From NCBI GenBank assembly GCA_033964015.1, contig CM066913.1, positions 25,880,790 through 25,944,789 of the forward strand: a stretch of 64,000 nucleotides of DNA. The letters run 5' to 3'. The position numbers were made by a program, and so were the translations under genes. Under the pieces are notes generated by a model that made no database searches, was not told the origin of the DNA, and worked only from the letters and a program-made list of their open reading frames with translations. Within the stretch, counting starts at the first letter, position 1. Every line of letters starts with the position of its first letter. Shown here piece by piece: positions 20,788 through 33,733 of this stretch. This DNA comes from Scolanthus callimorphus (lineage: Eukaryota; Cnidaria; Anthozoa; Actiniaria; Edwardsiidae).

Positions 20788-23700
20788 TCATGCTAGAGAG
20801 TCCGCCCAATCGAGTAGCTCGTGGAAGGTCTCGTCTTCAAACACTCTGCGCATAGATTCTCGCCTACGGCTTTGTGTAGTCAACGCACGTAGCCTTTCGA
20901 TCTCTCGCTGTCGAGACTGTACTGTTGGCGTAGTAACGGGGCGAAATCTGTCCATGTTAACAAGAACGTCCTGATGAAATGCAAAGTCGGGATCTCTTCC
21001 ATCTCCTCCTGCAGACTTTGCTCTAGATAGCGCCACAAACAGTGCTCCTGGGTTCTTCGCCTCAAACGCATGATCGCCTGGATGTATGACGACATATCTG
21101 AACGGCTCTCCTTCGCCTACAGTCATCCCTTGGCATTTATGGATCGTCATTCCCCATGCCAATCGTAGCGGAATCTGCACACGTCTGCAGCATGCACAAT
21201 CTGTCGCTCTGCTTATCGGTACAATTGGCACAACAGTTGGGTCAGAAGTGATGAATGCCGGTCCCTTGTAGCCACTGAAACGCACTAACACATAATCCGG
21301 TTGTGGCGTTGGGTCGTCCGTCGGTCTGCGTCCATCGAGATACACAATATCTACCACACTCCCGACTGCTCCATTGTATAGGCCCCATTCCGCCTTTAGG
21401 TTTGCCACGAGCATCACTTTACTGTCCCGGCACAGGTAAACGACTTTAAGCAATCCACCAGCCTTGTTGCTGTCCGCCTTCGGCGCATGTCTCGTACCAT
21501 GGTTTACAGCTTTGACCCTGGCTACTGGATGGTCTTCACGTTGATTACATTCTAGTAATTTCGTTCTATTTCGTTCCCCTTCAAGTCTATGCGTCGGGAA
21601 CACAAATAAACCCTGCTCATCCATTCTCTGTAGCAACTCTTCACCATGCGTTCTGAGGAGATGGCTCCACTGGAACTTCTGAAGCCACTGAACATGCTCC
21701 ATCGTAGTGGTGTAGTCGCGCATAGACGTCAGTACTTCTCGCAGCTGTAGTTCTGCTTCAGACTGCCTCACAATTTGGACCAACTCTACTGCAGTGTCAA
21801 ATCCGGTCCACACTAGTCTACCATGGTTAGACGGAGGGTTCCTCGATTCTGCTACATAAACGGGTGTGTCTAAAACCGGTGGCAATTGCACGTCATCTCC
21901 CATCATTGCAACCACTGGAATTCCTCCCCAGGGTTCCTCTGAATTTCTCCCATTGTTCATACCATATCGCGCGTGCTGTTCCATCCAACCCATTGTCGTA
22001 CGTCCGAACATTGAGCGTTCATCTCCAATCAGCACCTTGAGGTTCTCGCATCGTTTCTGAATTTTCGCTAGGACAGTTCCTGATGGGGTGGTTAATTCGT
22101 GGCAAGAGCGTCCTCCTGTTGGTATCGACAAGAATCTGTGCGCCGTACTTCCTTCCACCAAGTATGCAGAATTCCCAGTTGGCGTGATTACTTGAACAGC
22201 ATCATTAACACCACAGACTTGTCTCACTAAGCGCTGTAAACACTTGATCACGTATGATTTCCCAGTCCCACCGGTACCAGACACGACAAGTCGAAGAGGG
22301 TGGTAATCGTCAGGACTCTCCATAGAGGTACGAAGTGTGTGTAACACTAAAGCTACAATCGACCTCTGCTCTTCATTGAGTGTCAGCGGACATACATCGG
22401 GGAGTTCAAGCTCTTCATTTCTTGTGCTGTCTTCGTTATTCTCTTCGATGCGATTTTGCAGCCATTTCGTTGGATCTTGGTTAGGTGGCATTGGCAATAT
22501 GGTGCTGCTCCAATCATAACCTTCGCCTCCGTCGTCGAACTGGAACTCTCTATTATCTTGGAGTCGTTGATGCTGTCCCGCATATATAGTGATCCAGTCT
22601 GGTTGTTCTTCATCTTCAGCATCATCTTCACTGTCGCCTTCCTCGTAAAGTTCCTCTCTTGGATGTTCAGCTAGTTGCCGAGCCTTAAATACCTTCGCCT
22701 TTACGAATGTAGGACACGCGTTTGTTAGGAGAAACGCCTCAAAGTGAAACTTCCAGGAGTGGTCTTCACTCTTGATCTCTTCCAAGGTGAACCAGTTAGG
22801 CCAATGCAACAATAGCATGGTGCGAGAGAAGTCTTCATTCAGTGGCCAAGTAGCGTAGGTTGATCCGCCACTAACAACTGGAACTTTCCCATCTCTCGAA
22901 GCGAACTCATACCAAGAGCATCGATCATCACGTCGCCTTGCGAGGTACTTATCTAGAGGTGTGTTACTGGTAGCAGTGTTACCGTTGCGTTCAAGACGCC
23001 TTGAACCCGTAAGGGATAAGTATCTGAACGTTCTACTGCATCGCCATAGGTTCAAACCACTCAGCTCAAACGAAGCCTCTGGTCCGCTAACATCGCGCCG
23101 TCCAACGGTTTTCATGAGTAGCTTTGCACAGATGGATCTTCCAGATACCTCGTCGCCGTCCTCTGTCGTATTGACCATGTCCTTGAAAAGGTCAATGGTG
23201 GCTCCGGTAGGCTCGTTGTCCTTGCAGGCGTATCCACATACGTAGTCTAACACAGCCATAATCTCATTGGCACTTGGGTCATCTGGAGGCGAGTTCGATA
23301 CTATCAAGCTGAGATCCCCATTAGCTCGCCAAGACTGTAATTGGAAACGTGAATGTTGAACCAGACGAGGGTGGTCACGCGGCAGCTCAAGACGATCAGC
23401 TCCATTGTGGTCTTGTACGATCTCTGGTACATCACGTGCCTCTTTTCCTCGGTCAAATTCTGATCCAAACTCCATTCGACATACTCGCTCGTTTGGCTGC
23501 AGACCCGGCTCAGGGTGTCGAGGAGTTCTCAGGCAGTAATCTGAACAACAGTGAAGGGCCACTCTATTCACAAGCTGTAAATGATCTTCCAATATCGCTT
23601 CTTGAGTCGCAGCTACATCCATCAACATTTTGACAAGTGGATCTTGGCTATGCGCCACAGGCTCTGCAGTACCTTCCGGGGGTGGCCAATGTTCCTTTCT

Positions 23701-24711
23701 TGGGTCACCGTTTTCATCCTTCCCGGCTGGGTGCGAGGCGGTCATTGCAAGATTCACCTCGACCCAATCACTTAGTCGCCTCACATACTCCTCATCGTCG
23801 CATTCCTCTTCGCGAGCATCCTGTAGGAGCTGGTGCGGTTCTCGATCCCCTCTCCAGCTGAGTTGATGCCAATGAATCTGGCCTCTAGACTTGGCAAATT
23901 CATACCGATACCAATAATCACTCACTCCAAACACGGGCTTTAGGACCTTCTGGTGATAGCTCTGTGTGCGCATGTCAAAGTAGGCGACGACAACGTGCGT
24001 GTTCTCTTGCACTGCTTTGAATCGCGCGTTACTATCTTCTGCAAGATCGACTTCCTCGCCAGTTGTTTGGAAAATGTACAATTCCAAAACTCTTCTCAGA
24101 GGGGGAAAGTAAAATTCTGCACAACTACCAGTCATGAAAAAGGAAGGCAAGCCACGTTTCTCATTCACCATGAACTCAACTAAGGCTTGTAGCTCTCTGC
24201 GTCGCTGATGCCAGTACTGACTCGTGCCTCGCAGACTAGCTCCAAAGTAAAGCAACTTGTTAGGAATACTGGTGTCCCCTCTTGAAAGCCGTTCTTGTAA
24301 ATCAGCGACAGTAATGTGGGGATCTCCTAACTGCTGATCCACAAAGTATCTGCTTTGCTCGAGAGCCCTTTTCCTTTGTATCATATTGTGTGCCACAAAC
24401 TTCCATACTTTGTGCTTGGCGAATCGCCCGTCCTTATACCACAGCAGGTGTTCAGCCCATTCGTGGAGTGCAGTGCATGTTCTCTGTCGATTGATATGGT
24501 AATCACCTTCACCAGTGGGAAATAGACAAGGAAACGCCATTGAAAAAAAATAGGGCGTGGTGAACTCCGACGCCGGCGTCGCATCTGTTGTGGCCACAGA
24601 ATCAACGGTATCTGGGCAGGCCTGGATTAGTATCCGCATTATTTTCTGCTGGTCTTTGCTCCGTCACAATCCGGTTAAGGGCCGCCTCAATTTGACCTTG
24701 TACATTTACAC
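20788..24711 (-). CDS. Helitron-type Rep (HUH) and PIF1-like helicase exon
   Basis: Large open frame of 1,283 codons from 24639, with exon sequence traced up to an acceptor at 24712/24711. Early residues 25-40 (EFTTPYFFSMAFPCLFPTG) are typical of the Helitron helitron-like domain. The HUH nickase motif is H256-W-H258 (GQIHWHQLSW), followed by two tyrosines in DYVCGYACKD (466, 470). The helicase has Walker A GTGGTGKS (788-795), motif II GDERS (872-876), WGMTIHKCQGMT (1162-1173) and ALSRAKS (1203-1209). All catalytic motifs are present, so the enzyme could nick, join and unwind DNA for rolling-circle transposition. Anomaly: exon 2 as spliced reads in a different frame (ending NADTNPGLPRYR, stop) from this ORF, so a frameshift lies near 24605-24640 or the start differs. 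No endonuclease or OTU domain seen. Confidence 0.88.
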
Positions 24712-24996
24712 CTGTAAATAATAACGAAACAAAGGAAGCATAAAATCGACGATGTCAACAAGTGTGTGCTGCAAGTCTGGAGAGTCGATCTCTATTTTCG
24801 GCGGAATCTACCGACTGAACGCGTTGAATAGACTTGAATCCTATGATATCTCGTCCACAAAAAAGAGATATCATAGGATTCTACTGTTAATTGTCAATTT
24901 TACTGCACTACCATTTAAAAAAAACTGTTACATTCTTCACGCGAAGATTGAGCTGTACAGAATCAGAATATCTTGTATATGATACGAATAACTCAC
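24712..24996 (-). other. Predicted intron in Helitron-type gene
   Basis: Donor CCTG|GTGAGT at 24997/24996 and acceptor TTATTTACAG|GTG at 24712/24711; 285 bp. Splicing joins PEPG to VNVQGQIEAALNRIV in frame. The intron holds a perfect 16-bp hairpin (AATCCTATGATATCTC, 24837-24852, with its complement at 24865-24880, 12-nt loop). Confidence 0.65.
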
Positions 24997-25934
24997 CAGG
25001 CTCAGGAAGAAGAATCCCTGACACTGTGTCATCATCTTCGTTGTCAATATTTCCAGTATCTAACTGTCCTGGTGCAGGCCCTTGATCGTCTCCATGCTGC
25101 GTCTCAGTAAACTCAACCGTCCTTAGTTCCGGTAGTTCCCCGTCCTCAGGAAGACATTGAATGCGATTGTCATCGATTGTTATGTCAACGTAAGCAGGAT
25201 TATTGTCCTTCAGCCATCGGATTGCACTCTCTACTTTATGTCTTCGCACTCTGAAATCCTTGTGAGTGTCGTCTTTTCCTTGTCTACGCACTCGTATTAT
25301 CTCCACCTCAGTCGGCAAACGCGGAAGAACAGTCGCGGGTTCTTGTACAGCCTGTGGAAATGCAATGCAGTGGCCCTTGGATGCTATACCCCCATGTTTA
25401 AGCAGATGTACTCGTATAGCGGGAGCTATTCTTGCTATTAACATCTGTTCAGCGTCACTTAGACCCATCAATTCCTCAGGTACATGTCCAGGGTCCATCC
25501 TATTCTCATGAGACCAAAGCTTCGTTTGATGCTTATCACTCTTGCATCTTTTGCACACATTGTTCTTTGTCTGTAACTTCCGTTCCTTGCAGATATCACA
25601 TAACCCAAAGCCGTACGTCATCTGCTCGACTTCGAATGACCGAATAGCCTGATACGCATCCTCCTCCTGTTGTGTAGAGCCAAATGGTGGGGGCTGTGGT
25701 AGATCACCAACAGCTTCAATCAGTCTTTGCTCCTCTTTCCGTATTTTTGTACGATTTCTACGACGACGCTTTCCAAATTCTGTTTCTGATTCCTCGTCAC
25801 CAATGGGTGCATACTCGTACTTCACCCAACTGCTCTTGCCCGTGCGATAAGATCGTCCTCTTCTGTCTGGTATCTTTGATGCACATGACGTACGGGTCCA
25901 ATTGCCCATGCAACTTCAGCACGATTTCCAGTAC
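24997..25934 (-). CDS. Helitron-type gene, Cys-rich DUF6570-like exon
   Basis: Predicted exon between acceptor TTTTTACAG|GT (25935/25934) and donor G|GTGAGT (24997/24996). The frame 25909-24997 encodes a basic stretch (KRRRRNRTKIRKEE), then CDICKERK and CKRCKSDK (two Cys pairs), then ENRMDPGHVPEELMGLSDAE and QMLIARIAP. This arrangement, a zinc-binding pair followed by an EQMLIAR motif, is typical of the N-terminal part of animal Helitron proteins (DUF6570). An acidic tail (NEDDDT) precedes the splice donor. Anomaly: the phase carried in from the upstream exon gives a second reading for the first 35 codons (GNRAEVAWAIGPV...LIARARAVG, then stop), so a frameshift or another small intron is likely near 25830. 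Residues downstream of that are sound. Confidence 0.75.
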
Positions 25935-26130
25935 CTGTAAAAAGAACGTGCAGGCTTTAATTATGGATTTGAAATGTATTGTCAAAAAACATAAAGAACG
26001 AGAGCGAGAGAGAGTGTTCAATTCAAAGTAAATTTAAATTGGGATTCATCTATTTGACTCCCAATAAAAATCTACAGACAGACCCTCTTGATTTTATTCA
26101 CATATTTTTGTATGTATTATCGAGACATAC

Positions 26131-26184
26131 CTTCTAGGCCAGGGGCAACATCACACACCTCCATTCCTGCGACACCGTGGCTTC
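26131..26184 (-). CDS. Predicted small exon of Helitron-type gene
   Basis: Acceptor CTCCTTAG|GAAGCC and donor CTAGAAG|GTATGT bound 54 bp. Only phase 1-1 is open (SHGVAGMEVCDVAPGLE). It then joins the next exon in phase 1. The upstream exon at 28804-28883 ends in phase 0, so there is a mismatch: one exon may be missing between them, or the chain is broken here. Confidence 0.45.
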
Positions 26185-26185
26185 C

Positions 26186-28480
26186 TAAGGAGAGTAAATA
26201 ATAATAATATGATTATATTTTTTTAATCACATTTTCACTTTATTGGGGTGGGGGGGGGGCACTTCAATGCAGTCAGCTGTTTTTATGCTGACTGCAAGAT
26301 ATTGAAATCAAATAACTATAGTATATTTGGGGAGCCACAAGTTTATTAGCCTTTGGCTATTAAGTGCTACCCTCCTTTATTATTATTATAACCAGAAAAA
26401 TAGTTCCCAGATTGTATATTTTTTATTTCCCTGAATAAACCTTTTAACATAGCAATATGTGTGCCTTTGTTTTTTGTTCTACACTATACTGTTGCTAGAG
26501 CTCAGTGTGACATACCCTTGCTTTTCACCCACTTATTATATGAAAACTTAAACGTTGCAATTTTGGCCGTCATGCCACAAAAAGTGTTTTTAACACTCGC
26601 AATTTGCGGTAGAATCTTATTTAGCAGTTCAGTAGTGTCGCGTTTGTCTCCTTTCGGAACGCCTTATTGGATTCTCCCTGAAGCACCCAAGCCGCATTGC
26701 AGGCACACAAGAATAGAACGCAGTTGAAAATTTCATGAAGCGGTGATGACATTCGAAGCGATGATGACATTTTAAACAATAGTCTATCGTTGGCATTAAA
26801 TAACCCATGGCATTGATTAGCGCAATCAAAAGCTCCCACGGAATTAAATTTTAGTGTTTAAATGTGTGAATTTTGAACAATAAGGTATTTCAAATAGGAG
26901 CGCGTTGCTTGGTATGTTTTCTTATTTCCCTACGAACACCCCACTTCCCGCCGGACAAAAGCCTTATCATTCAGGGGCACCCAACGATCATTTCGGTAAA
27001 ATATAACCTGTTCGGATGGCGCTACGAGAGCTGAAATTTCCGCTTCAGTTCTTTGGGAAAATCCGGATTCAGATACGACGTGAAATTTCATGGATTTTTG
27101 TACAACAAAGAAACGCTGAATCCGAAAAAGGATTTTTACCATGGTAACAGTCGCTCGACGATCCTCGCACAAGCGAAGGACGCACGCGTGATGATAGCTA
27201 ACCACTGACCCAAAGTATTCTTTTCGAATCCTTTCCCAAAGAAACGCAAGGATTCAGAATCCGTCGAATCCGGATTTGGATTAAATCTCCTGAATCCACA
27301 ACGACAGTGGATTCGATGGATTCAGTATCCTTTTTTGGAATTCACAAAAGAAACGAAAAATCCGTTTTTGGATTGTAGAATCCGAATTTTCCCAAAGAAA
27401 CGCACTCTAAAGCTTCAATTTTCTTATGCCCTGGATGTTTCGAATTGCACAAAAGGTAAAATGTTACTAGTTTTTTTTTTTTTTTTACCTTTGAAAATTA
27501 CCCCTAGTAGTTTCGGATGGAGTTTTTTGCCTGGCATTTTCGGAAAGCCTGATTTCAATACCCAAAATTTTCGCATACCATAACTTTTATCTACGAAATC
27601 TGAACAGATACAAAATTTGTAGGTAATAAAAATACACAATTACAGTGTATGCTCATTCTCGGGGTATCAATGACGTCATAGATGACGTCATGCCACGTGA
27701 TTATTGTGTTGGACCCTATACCACAAAGATAACTTTAACCAAGTTTGGTCACGCGATGTTCCTTCCGAAAATGTCAATTTTTCTAGTTTAGATGACGTCA
27801 CACGTGACTTTGGTAGTGCACTTCCCATGCCTCGAAATTAATTTACCCAAGTTTGGCCATTTTTGGCGATGTACCTTTCTCAAGATATCTTCTTTTTTTT
27901 CTATTTATGATGACTTCGTATGACGTCATGTCAGTTGCGCATGGTGCTGGACCCCCTTGCCACGAAGATAACTTTATCCAAGTTTGGTCATCTAGGATGT
28001 CCCCCCCCCCCCCCCCCCCCCTCACGCACACAATTGATCATTCGTGTTTATCAACCGAGAAGACCCTGGGGACGAGGTTGGTCTGCCTAGTTCCCAGTTC
28101 TCTGCTCCACTTTTTATTTGAAACAAAGATGGCGGTCTATTGCGGCAGTCGCAGTCCTCGAGTTGGCAGGCAATGAAACACGCCACTAAAACGCAGATTC
28201 GAAAACTAATAACGCGGTGAGTTCTGCAGAACAATATCAATCAATGTTCCTCCTATGTTACGTTAAATCGGAAATCTTGGAATCGGAAAAAAGTTGATGA
28301 TTGTCAAAACAAAATTCCACATGTGTTTTTTGTACATGGTATGTATGTAGAATAAAATTGTTTACTTATGATCGCTGCAAACTTACTTCTGCGAAACTTT
28401 TTGGATTATATTGTTTTAATATTAAATAATCCCCTCAAACTCAAAGCTTGGGATACCCATTCTGCAAGCATTCTACTAAT
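26186..28480. other. Intron-like interval with degenerate repeats
   Basis: Holds a 10-bp hairpin TGCAGTCAGC/GCTGACTGCA (26268-26296), degenerate GAATCCG-rich sequence (27000-27400), a CRE-type repeat remnant (TGACGTCA near 27670-27690, CAAGTTTGG nearby; to about 28000) and a poly(C) run (about 28001-28020). No exon recognised. Confidence 0.45.
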
Positions 28481-28548
28481 TAACAATTATTCCTCGAGCC
28501 CGAATGACCTCTCTGAGTCATGCCAATAGCCCATTCGGCCGAAAATTG

Positions 28549-28725
28549 TTTTAGTCAAATCACACTAGTAGGCCAATTTGTATTGCCAAAAAATGTTTTT
28601 GTTCAGGTCATTTGCCATTTTCTGGCTTTCAAACTGGCACTTTTCGCTACTGTAGGCTATAACTTATAGCTCAACCAATCAGAATGCAGCATTGATAATA
28701 GACCACTAGTGTGATTTGACTAAAA
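28549..28725. mobile_element. MITE with TTTTAGTCAAATCACAC ends
   Basis: Ends TTTTAGTCAAATCACACTAG and its inverse at 28705-28725 form 21-bp perfect TIRs; 177 bp. A second copy in the opposite orientation is at about 34979-35177. Half of another palindromic element (CCTCGAGCCCGAATG, about 28490-28545) abuts the left end, and the same pair of elements is adjacent at 35.2 kb. Confidence 0.8.
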
Positions 28726-28803
28726 TCAAATAGCCAAGCCCTCCTTGATAGAAAACTAAAATTACCGGAGCCCCTACCCTGGGTAGCCACCATTAGAAAT
28801 TAC

Positions 28804-28883
28804 CTTCTGGCTAGCAGCTACATGGTTTCCAGTACTCACTGCCAGTAATTCCCCATCTTCAAATACTTCTTGTATTTCTGGCC
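28804..28883 (-). CDS. Predicted exon after the cassette array
   Basis: Acceptor GATTTATAG|GG and donor CAGAAG|GTAATT; 80 bp. Entered in phase 1 it reads GPEIQEVFEDGELLAVSTG...ASQK without a stop and ends in phase 0. Sequence is acidic and unlike the cassettes. An internal GTGAGT could be an alternative donor. Confidence 0.5.
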
Positions 28884-29140
28884 CTATAAATCAATGAAAT
28901 TAAAGTTATGATCTGTGCAAAGAATAAATTTTAAAATAATTGCCGGGAGTAATGGAATTATCTAATCACTATAATGCAATCAGTCCTGTAGGCTATATTC
29001 AGAATTGGTATAATCACTTATTGACTGGTTTCACTTACAGTCAGGTAAAATGGACCATTTAGTTTTACATGGTGTTTTTGGTATTAATCTTGTTCTGTAA
29101 TAGTGTATAGTTGAGGATAAGTCAATGAATATCAACTTAC

Positions 29141-29209
29141 CTACTTGGCAGGCAATCCTTTCAGCTGTGCCCTCTGCTAGTATAGAATGTTCTACTTCAC
29201 TTTCAGCTT
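29141..29209 (-). CDS. Cassette exon 7 (most diverged)
   Basis: 69 bp between TTGTTAAG|AAG and CAAGTAG|GTAAGT. Phase 1-1, open: AESEVEHS, then AEGTAER, then ACQV. It keeps the pattern ES...E...AE.TAE..CQ of the others with more substitutions. Confidence 0.6.
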
Positions 29210-30357
29210 CTTAACAAAAAAATAAAAATGCAAAAACAGATATTGTCCACCAATTAATACTGCTAGACTCACAGCCGACGAGCTGCTGTGTACATGTAGG
29301 AGGCTATTATTTGCATCAATGTAATCAATAACAAAAAGTGTGTCAAAGATAATGTCCTTTTTTCAGCTGGGATAGTGAAACCTTAAACCTAGGCAGTCCT
29401 GAGGCTTCCACATTATTATGCAATTTTTCCAGAAAATATCCATACTCCCACCACTGAGGGAATCGTTTGAGAATAGGAAATTTTCATTATGACATATTTT
29501 ACTACGACTACCAGAAACCTTTGCATTGTCCCTTTTGTTCGTGCAAATATTGCCTATTGTTTCCAATGGTGGCTTATCTGCATAAGAAAAGAAAACTGAA
29601 AAGGATTCTGGTAGTTGTAGTCAAATGGCGCAATAGGTAGTGCAAATGTCCTATTCCAGGGATCTGGGCTCAATTCAGTAATTCCAGGGATCTGGGCTCA
29701 ATTCAGTGAGGTTCAGGGTTGTCTTGGCTCATGTTTACCATGCTTTACATCATCAAAATGTTTTGGATTCACAAGCTACAGACAAGTGACCCAGCAACAA
29801 ATTATTTCACAAGGATGAATTGATGGGGTAAAAAGTTGTAAAAAAGGGTTTAGATAACACCGAATCTCACTCAATTCTTTTTATCATGACAAAATTAATA
29901 GATGTTGCTAAATATAAAGTAAATTATGTTCCGTTGCAAATAACACACATTCAAACAGTGTTGTGTGGACTTTTATTTCTCATGAACCAAATCAGCCAAT
30001 CATATTATGCAACACCAACTGTTATGTTACCACTGTATGCATTGCTACGCAACCTCAAAATTCAACGTTGCGATGGGCTATTGGTGATTTTTTAGCTGTC
30101 AATCTAGCCAAACGCTGGATTCGGCCACTTCAGTGGGTCAAAATTGATTGCCATATCAACCATCAAGCTATTCCTTTGTCTTCCTCCAGTGTTTCACTTT
30201 CTAGTTCAAGAAATTTGACAATACAATTTTTTTGCATAAAATCAGCAATTGCAAAATTGAATTTTGAGGTCACATAGCAATGCATAAAAATGGTGATAAA
30301 ATCTTATTTCTGAGATGGCTTGCTTTTTACCATTCAAAGTTGAATGTACCATCTTAC

Positions 30358-30423
30358 CTGCTTGGCAGGGAATCACCTCAGCTGTGCTCTCTGCCATGCC
30401 CTGTTCTCCTCCACGTTCAGTTC
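30358..30423 (-). CDS. Cassette exon 6
   Basis: 66 bp between CCTTAAG|GAACTG and CAAGCAG|GTAAGA. Phase 1-1, open: TERGGEQG, AESTAEV, CQA. Only 279 bp separate its start from that of cassette 5, the shortest spacing in the array. Confidence 0.6.
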
Positions 30424-30639
30424 CTTAAGAAAAAGAAAAGAAATATGATGGCAAACCCGATTGGTAAACCCTAAACACAGGAAAGTCCTGAGGCCCCACA
30501 ATATTCTGCAATATAGAAAAGATCCATACTTTCAACGCTGAGGGAGTTGAGAATTCCAGGGATGAGGGGCTAAATTCACCTGTTATTCCCCAAATAAAAT
30601 GCTTGCTTTTTACTGTTAAAAGTAAATATACAAGCTTAC

Positions 30640-30702
30640 CTTGGCAGGAAATCACCTCAGCTGTGCGCTCTGCCATGCTCTGTTCTCTTCCACTTTCAGT
30701 TT
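30640..30702 (-). CDS. Cassette exon 5
   Basis: 63 bp between TTCTTAAG|AAACTG and TGCCAAG|GTAAGC. Phase 1-1, open: TESGREQS, AERTAEV, then CQ. One codon shorter at the 3' end than its neighbours because the donor has lost the CAG. Confidence 0.62.
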
Positions 30703-30703
30703 C

Positions 30704-32764
30704 TTAAGAAAAAGAAAAGAAATATGTAGGCCCAGCCATGCCACTAGTTTGAATTTTCTTTCAGGGCCCTGTGATTCTCACCCAGGGAATACTCGGAAAC
30801 AAAAAATGGTTGGGGGGGGGGGGGGGGGTTCCAATGGAGCTCCAAATTTCATACAGAAAACAAAATGAGCCATAAAATTTGATACCAAAAAAAATACAGC
30901 ATTTTTCTTTTTTCTTTGTTAATTTTTTTTTATCTCTGCGTGGCCATGTAATATCCTCTATATTATCTTGATGATCAACTAGCCTGTCAGAAGTTTCAAC
31001 CACCCCAAAATACCTCTGGATTTTTCAACCCCAACCCCCCCCCCCCCCTCCCCCCCCCCCCCCCGAAACAAAAAATTCTTTAGAAATTTCATACCCCCCA
31101 AAAATACACAAAAAGTGCCCATCATAAAGAACATTTTCCTTTCTTTAAGACAACATCAGTCGAAACCACACACAGTAATGATCAGGTCTGACTGAATTAA
31201 TCTCAAATCTCAGGTGTGTTAAGGCCTGACTTGGGGCTTATACGCAGGCAAACAATAGTATTTCAAATATTTATCTCTAATATGAAAATGGCTACAGGAA
31301 TAAAACTTTGCATCAACGTTAATTCTTGTTCTAGCAAAATTTGGACAGTTGATGTTTCCATGACCAAATTAAAGGGACGTTCACCATATTTGTCCTTGTT
31401 TGGGACATGACTTAAAATGGGAACGGAAACCTCATCCTATTCTGAAAATACTGCATTGATTCCTTCAATATTATATAGCGCCTTTTAAGGCTGCAGACCA
31501 CCTTGAAATTAGTGGACATAGGAGAGAAACTTTGTTGCTAGAGCAACAATCCTCACGATCACATAACCCTGGACACGATTAATTAAGGTGTTATATAAAC
31601 TGCAGTTCATGGAGATTACGAATTTAGGGTCAAAAGGTAGGAAAATTGGCAGAAGTAAGTGTAATAGGTAATTAAATAGCATACTGTTCGACGACTCACG
31701 CGAACAACAACTGATAAAATATACATGCGAAAAAAATGTGAAACGGCAAAAGGGATCGGCTACGTTAAATAGAAATAATTTCATTTCTAGTCTCTTGCAA
31801 TACCAGTTCGTGTAAAATAAACTCTGTGTTGCGTTCTTTTAGTAACAGGAGAAAACCTAACATATTATCTCTACGGTGCAAAGGGTCTGTGTCAGATATT
31901 CATAAATTGGAGAGAGATAATTTACCTTTGCATCAGCTGATAACGCTTTTTGCGTGAGTTTTCGGCCAAGTAATATTAGATAACATGTTCGGTTTTCTCC
32001 TGTGTTAGTAAAATATTTCCTGATTTGCGACTCTGTCAAAAGTGAATCAAAAGTAGTAGTTTTCCGGCAGTAAACAGGTCTGACGGCACCAAGGTGATGA
32101 TGGATTTGCACCAATAATATCGTTGCTTTATTCTGAGGCGATGATGGATCCGTACCGCTATTCACGGTCGATGTTGTCAGGCTCTTGCAACGCTAGTTCA
32201 CGCTCTTTTTCCTGCTCTCTGTCATGCTCGTGTCATTCTAGTTCCCGCTAGTGTCCGTCAGGCTCATATAATGCTCCTGACCGGCTAATGTCCTGCTTAT
32301 TTGTCAGGCCGAATTCAGGCTCTTGTCAGCCCAGACATTTTCGTGCGGGTACAGAAAAGATCCAATCATAGGCCCATGAAAGAGTTACTAAATTCCAGCA
32401 GAATGTCACTTAAATTTTCACTGGAAATTGGTGGTTAGGGGACAGGATGGGGGGTCTTTGGGTAAATTTCTGCCCCTCTCCATCTTTTACACTTATACTT
32501 TCTAGCATAATATCCACATGCTTTTACTTTCTGCCTAAAGCATCTGCTAGACTTATGGGGACTAAAATTTAGTAAAACATTCACATACTGTAGTCAATAA
32601 CAAAAATTATGCGAAAGCAATAATTTCCTCTTTCTAAGCTGCAGGATCAAAAGCCCAAAACACAGGCACAGTCCTGAGAATTCCAGGGGTGAGGGGCTAA
32701 ATTCACCTCTTATTTCCAAAATAATAGGCTTACTTTTTACGTACACAGTGAAATTATATAACAT
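30704..32764. other. Enlarged intron, no cassette recognised
   Basis: Spacing between cassettes 5 and 4 is 2.1 kb, about twice the usual. It holds poly(C/G) runs, a small inverted repeat (GGAGAAAACC, about 31838-31873 and 31976-32010) and unassigned AT-rich sequence. An extra, decayed cassette cannot be excluded. Confidence 0.4.
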
Positions 32765-32769
32765 CTTAC

Positions 32770-32835
32770 CTACTTGGCAGGGTAACACCTCAGCTATGCT
32801 CTCTGCCACACCCTGTTCTATTCTACTTCCAGTTT
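32770..32835 (-). CDS. Cassette exon 4
   Basis: 66 bp between TTCTTAAG|AAACTG and CAAGTAG|GTAAGA. Phase 1-1, open: TGSRIEQG, AESIAEV, PCQV. Confidence 0.62.
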
Positions 32836-33733
32836 CTTAAGAAAAATAAAACTAAAATTAATTCATAAATTATTGCCCACATTTGAACAAAAAGTTCCCA
32901 AGAGAAAGAACATTTTCAGACAGGATCTGTCAAAACCACACACAGTACTGATCCCTCCTGAGCTCTCTCAACTTGTGTAATTAGAGAAAAGATCCATTTT
33001 TACCATAACAGTTGCTGTTCTCGTAATATAATTGGCTGATTTGCCAAGGTAAAATATAAGAGTGCAGACAACACTGCACATCAACACGTGTGCACACTTC
33101 TAAACCAACAGAAAACATTCGAATGCATGTGCAAAAATTATGTGAAGCAATAATTTCCTCTTTCTAAGCTGCAGGATCAAAAGCCCAAACACAGGCACAT
33201 TCCTGAGAATTCCAGGGGTGAAAATAAGAATCCAGACAACGCTGAACCTCTTTCGATTTGTTAAATGCCTGCAGTGACAGAATTAGAAAATTCCAGCAGA
33301 TAAGGGCTCAATCACCACTTACATGTTTTCCTTACATGTATTTTAGTCATGTAACTTTTCAGTGAAAATTGTTTAGGTTCAGGAAGCCTGAGTCTCCTTA
33401 GGTAAATTCCTGCCCCCTCCTCTGCATCTTAGGTGTATTAGATTATTTTCTGAAACTCAACATTTTGCTATTTTTTGCTATCTATGACTTGTGTGCTATA
33501 GTAAAAGTTATACCAAGGCATTTCAGAAAAAAAATGGCTAAGTTACAATTAAAATAATTAAATATTGCTTCAGGTTGTTAGTGAGGCTTCATTTTTGAGA
33601 ACAGATCCATACTCCCACCACTGAGGGAATTGAGAATTCCAGGCGGGAGAGGCTTTGCAATTCACCTCTTTATTCCCCCGAATAATAGGCTTGCTTTTTA
33701 CTGTTCAAAGTAAAATAATACCATCATTCTTAC

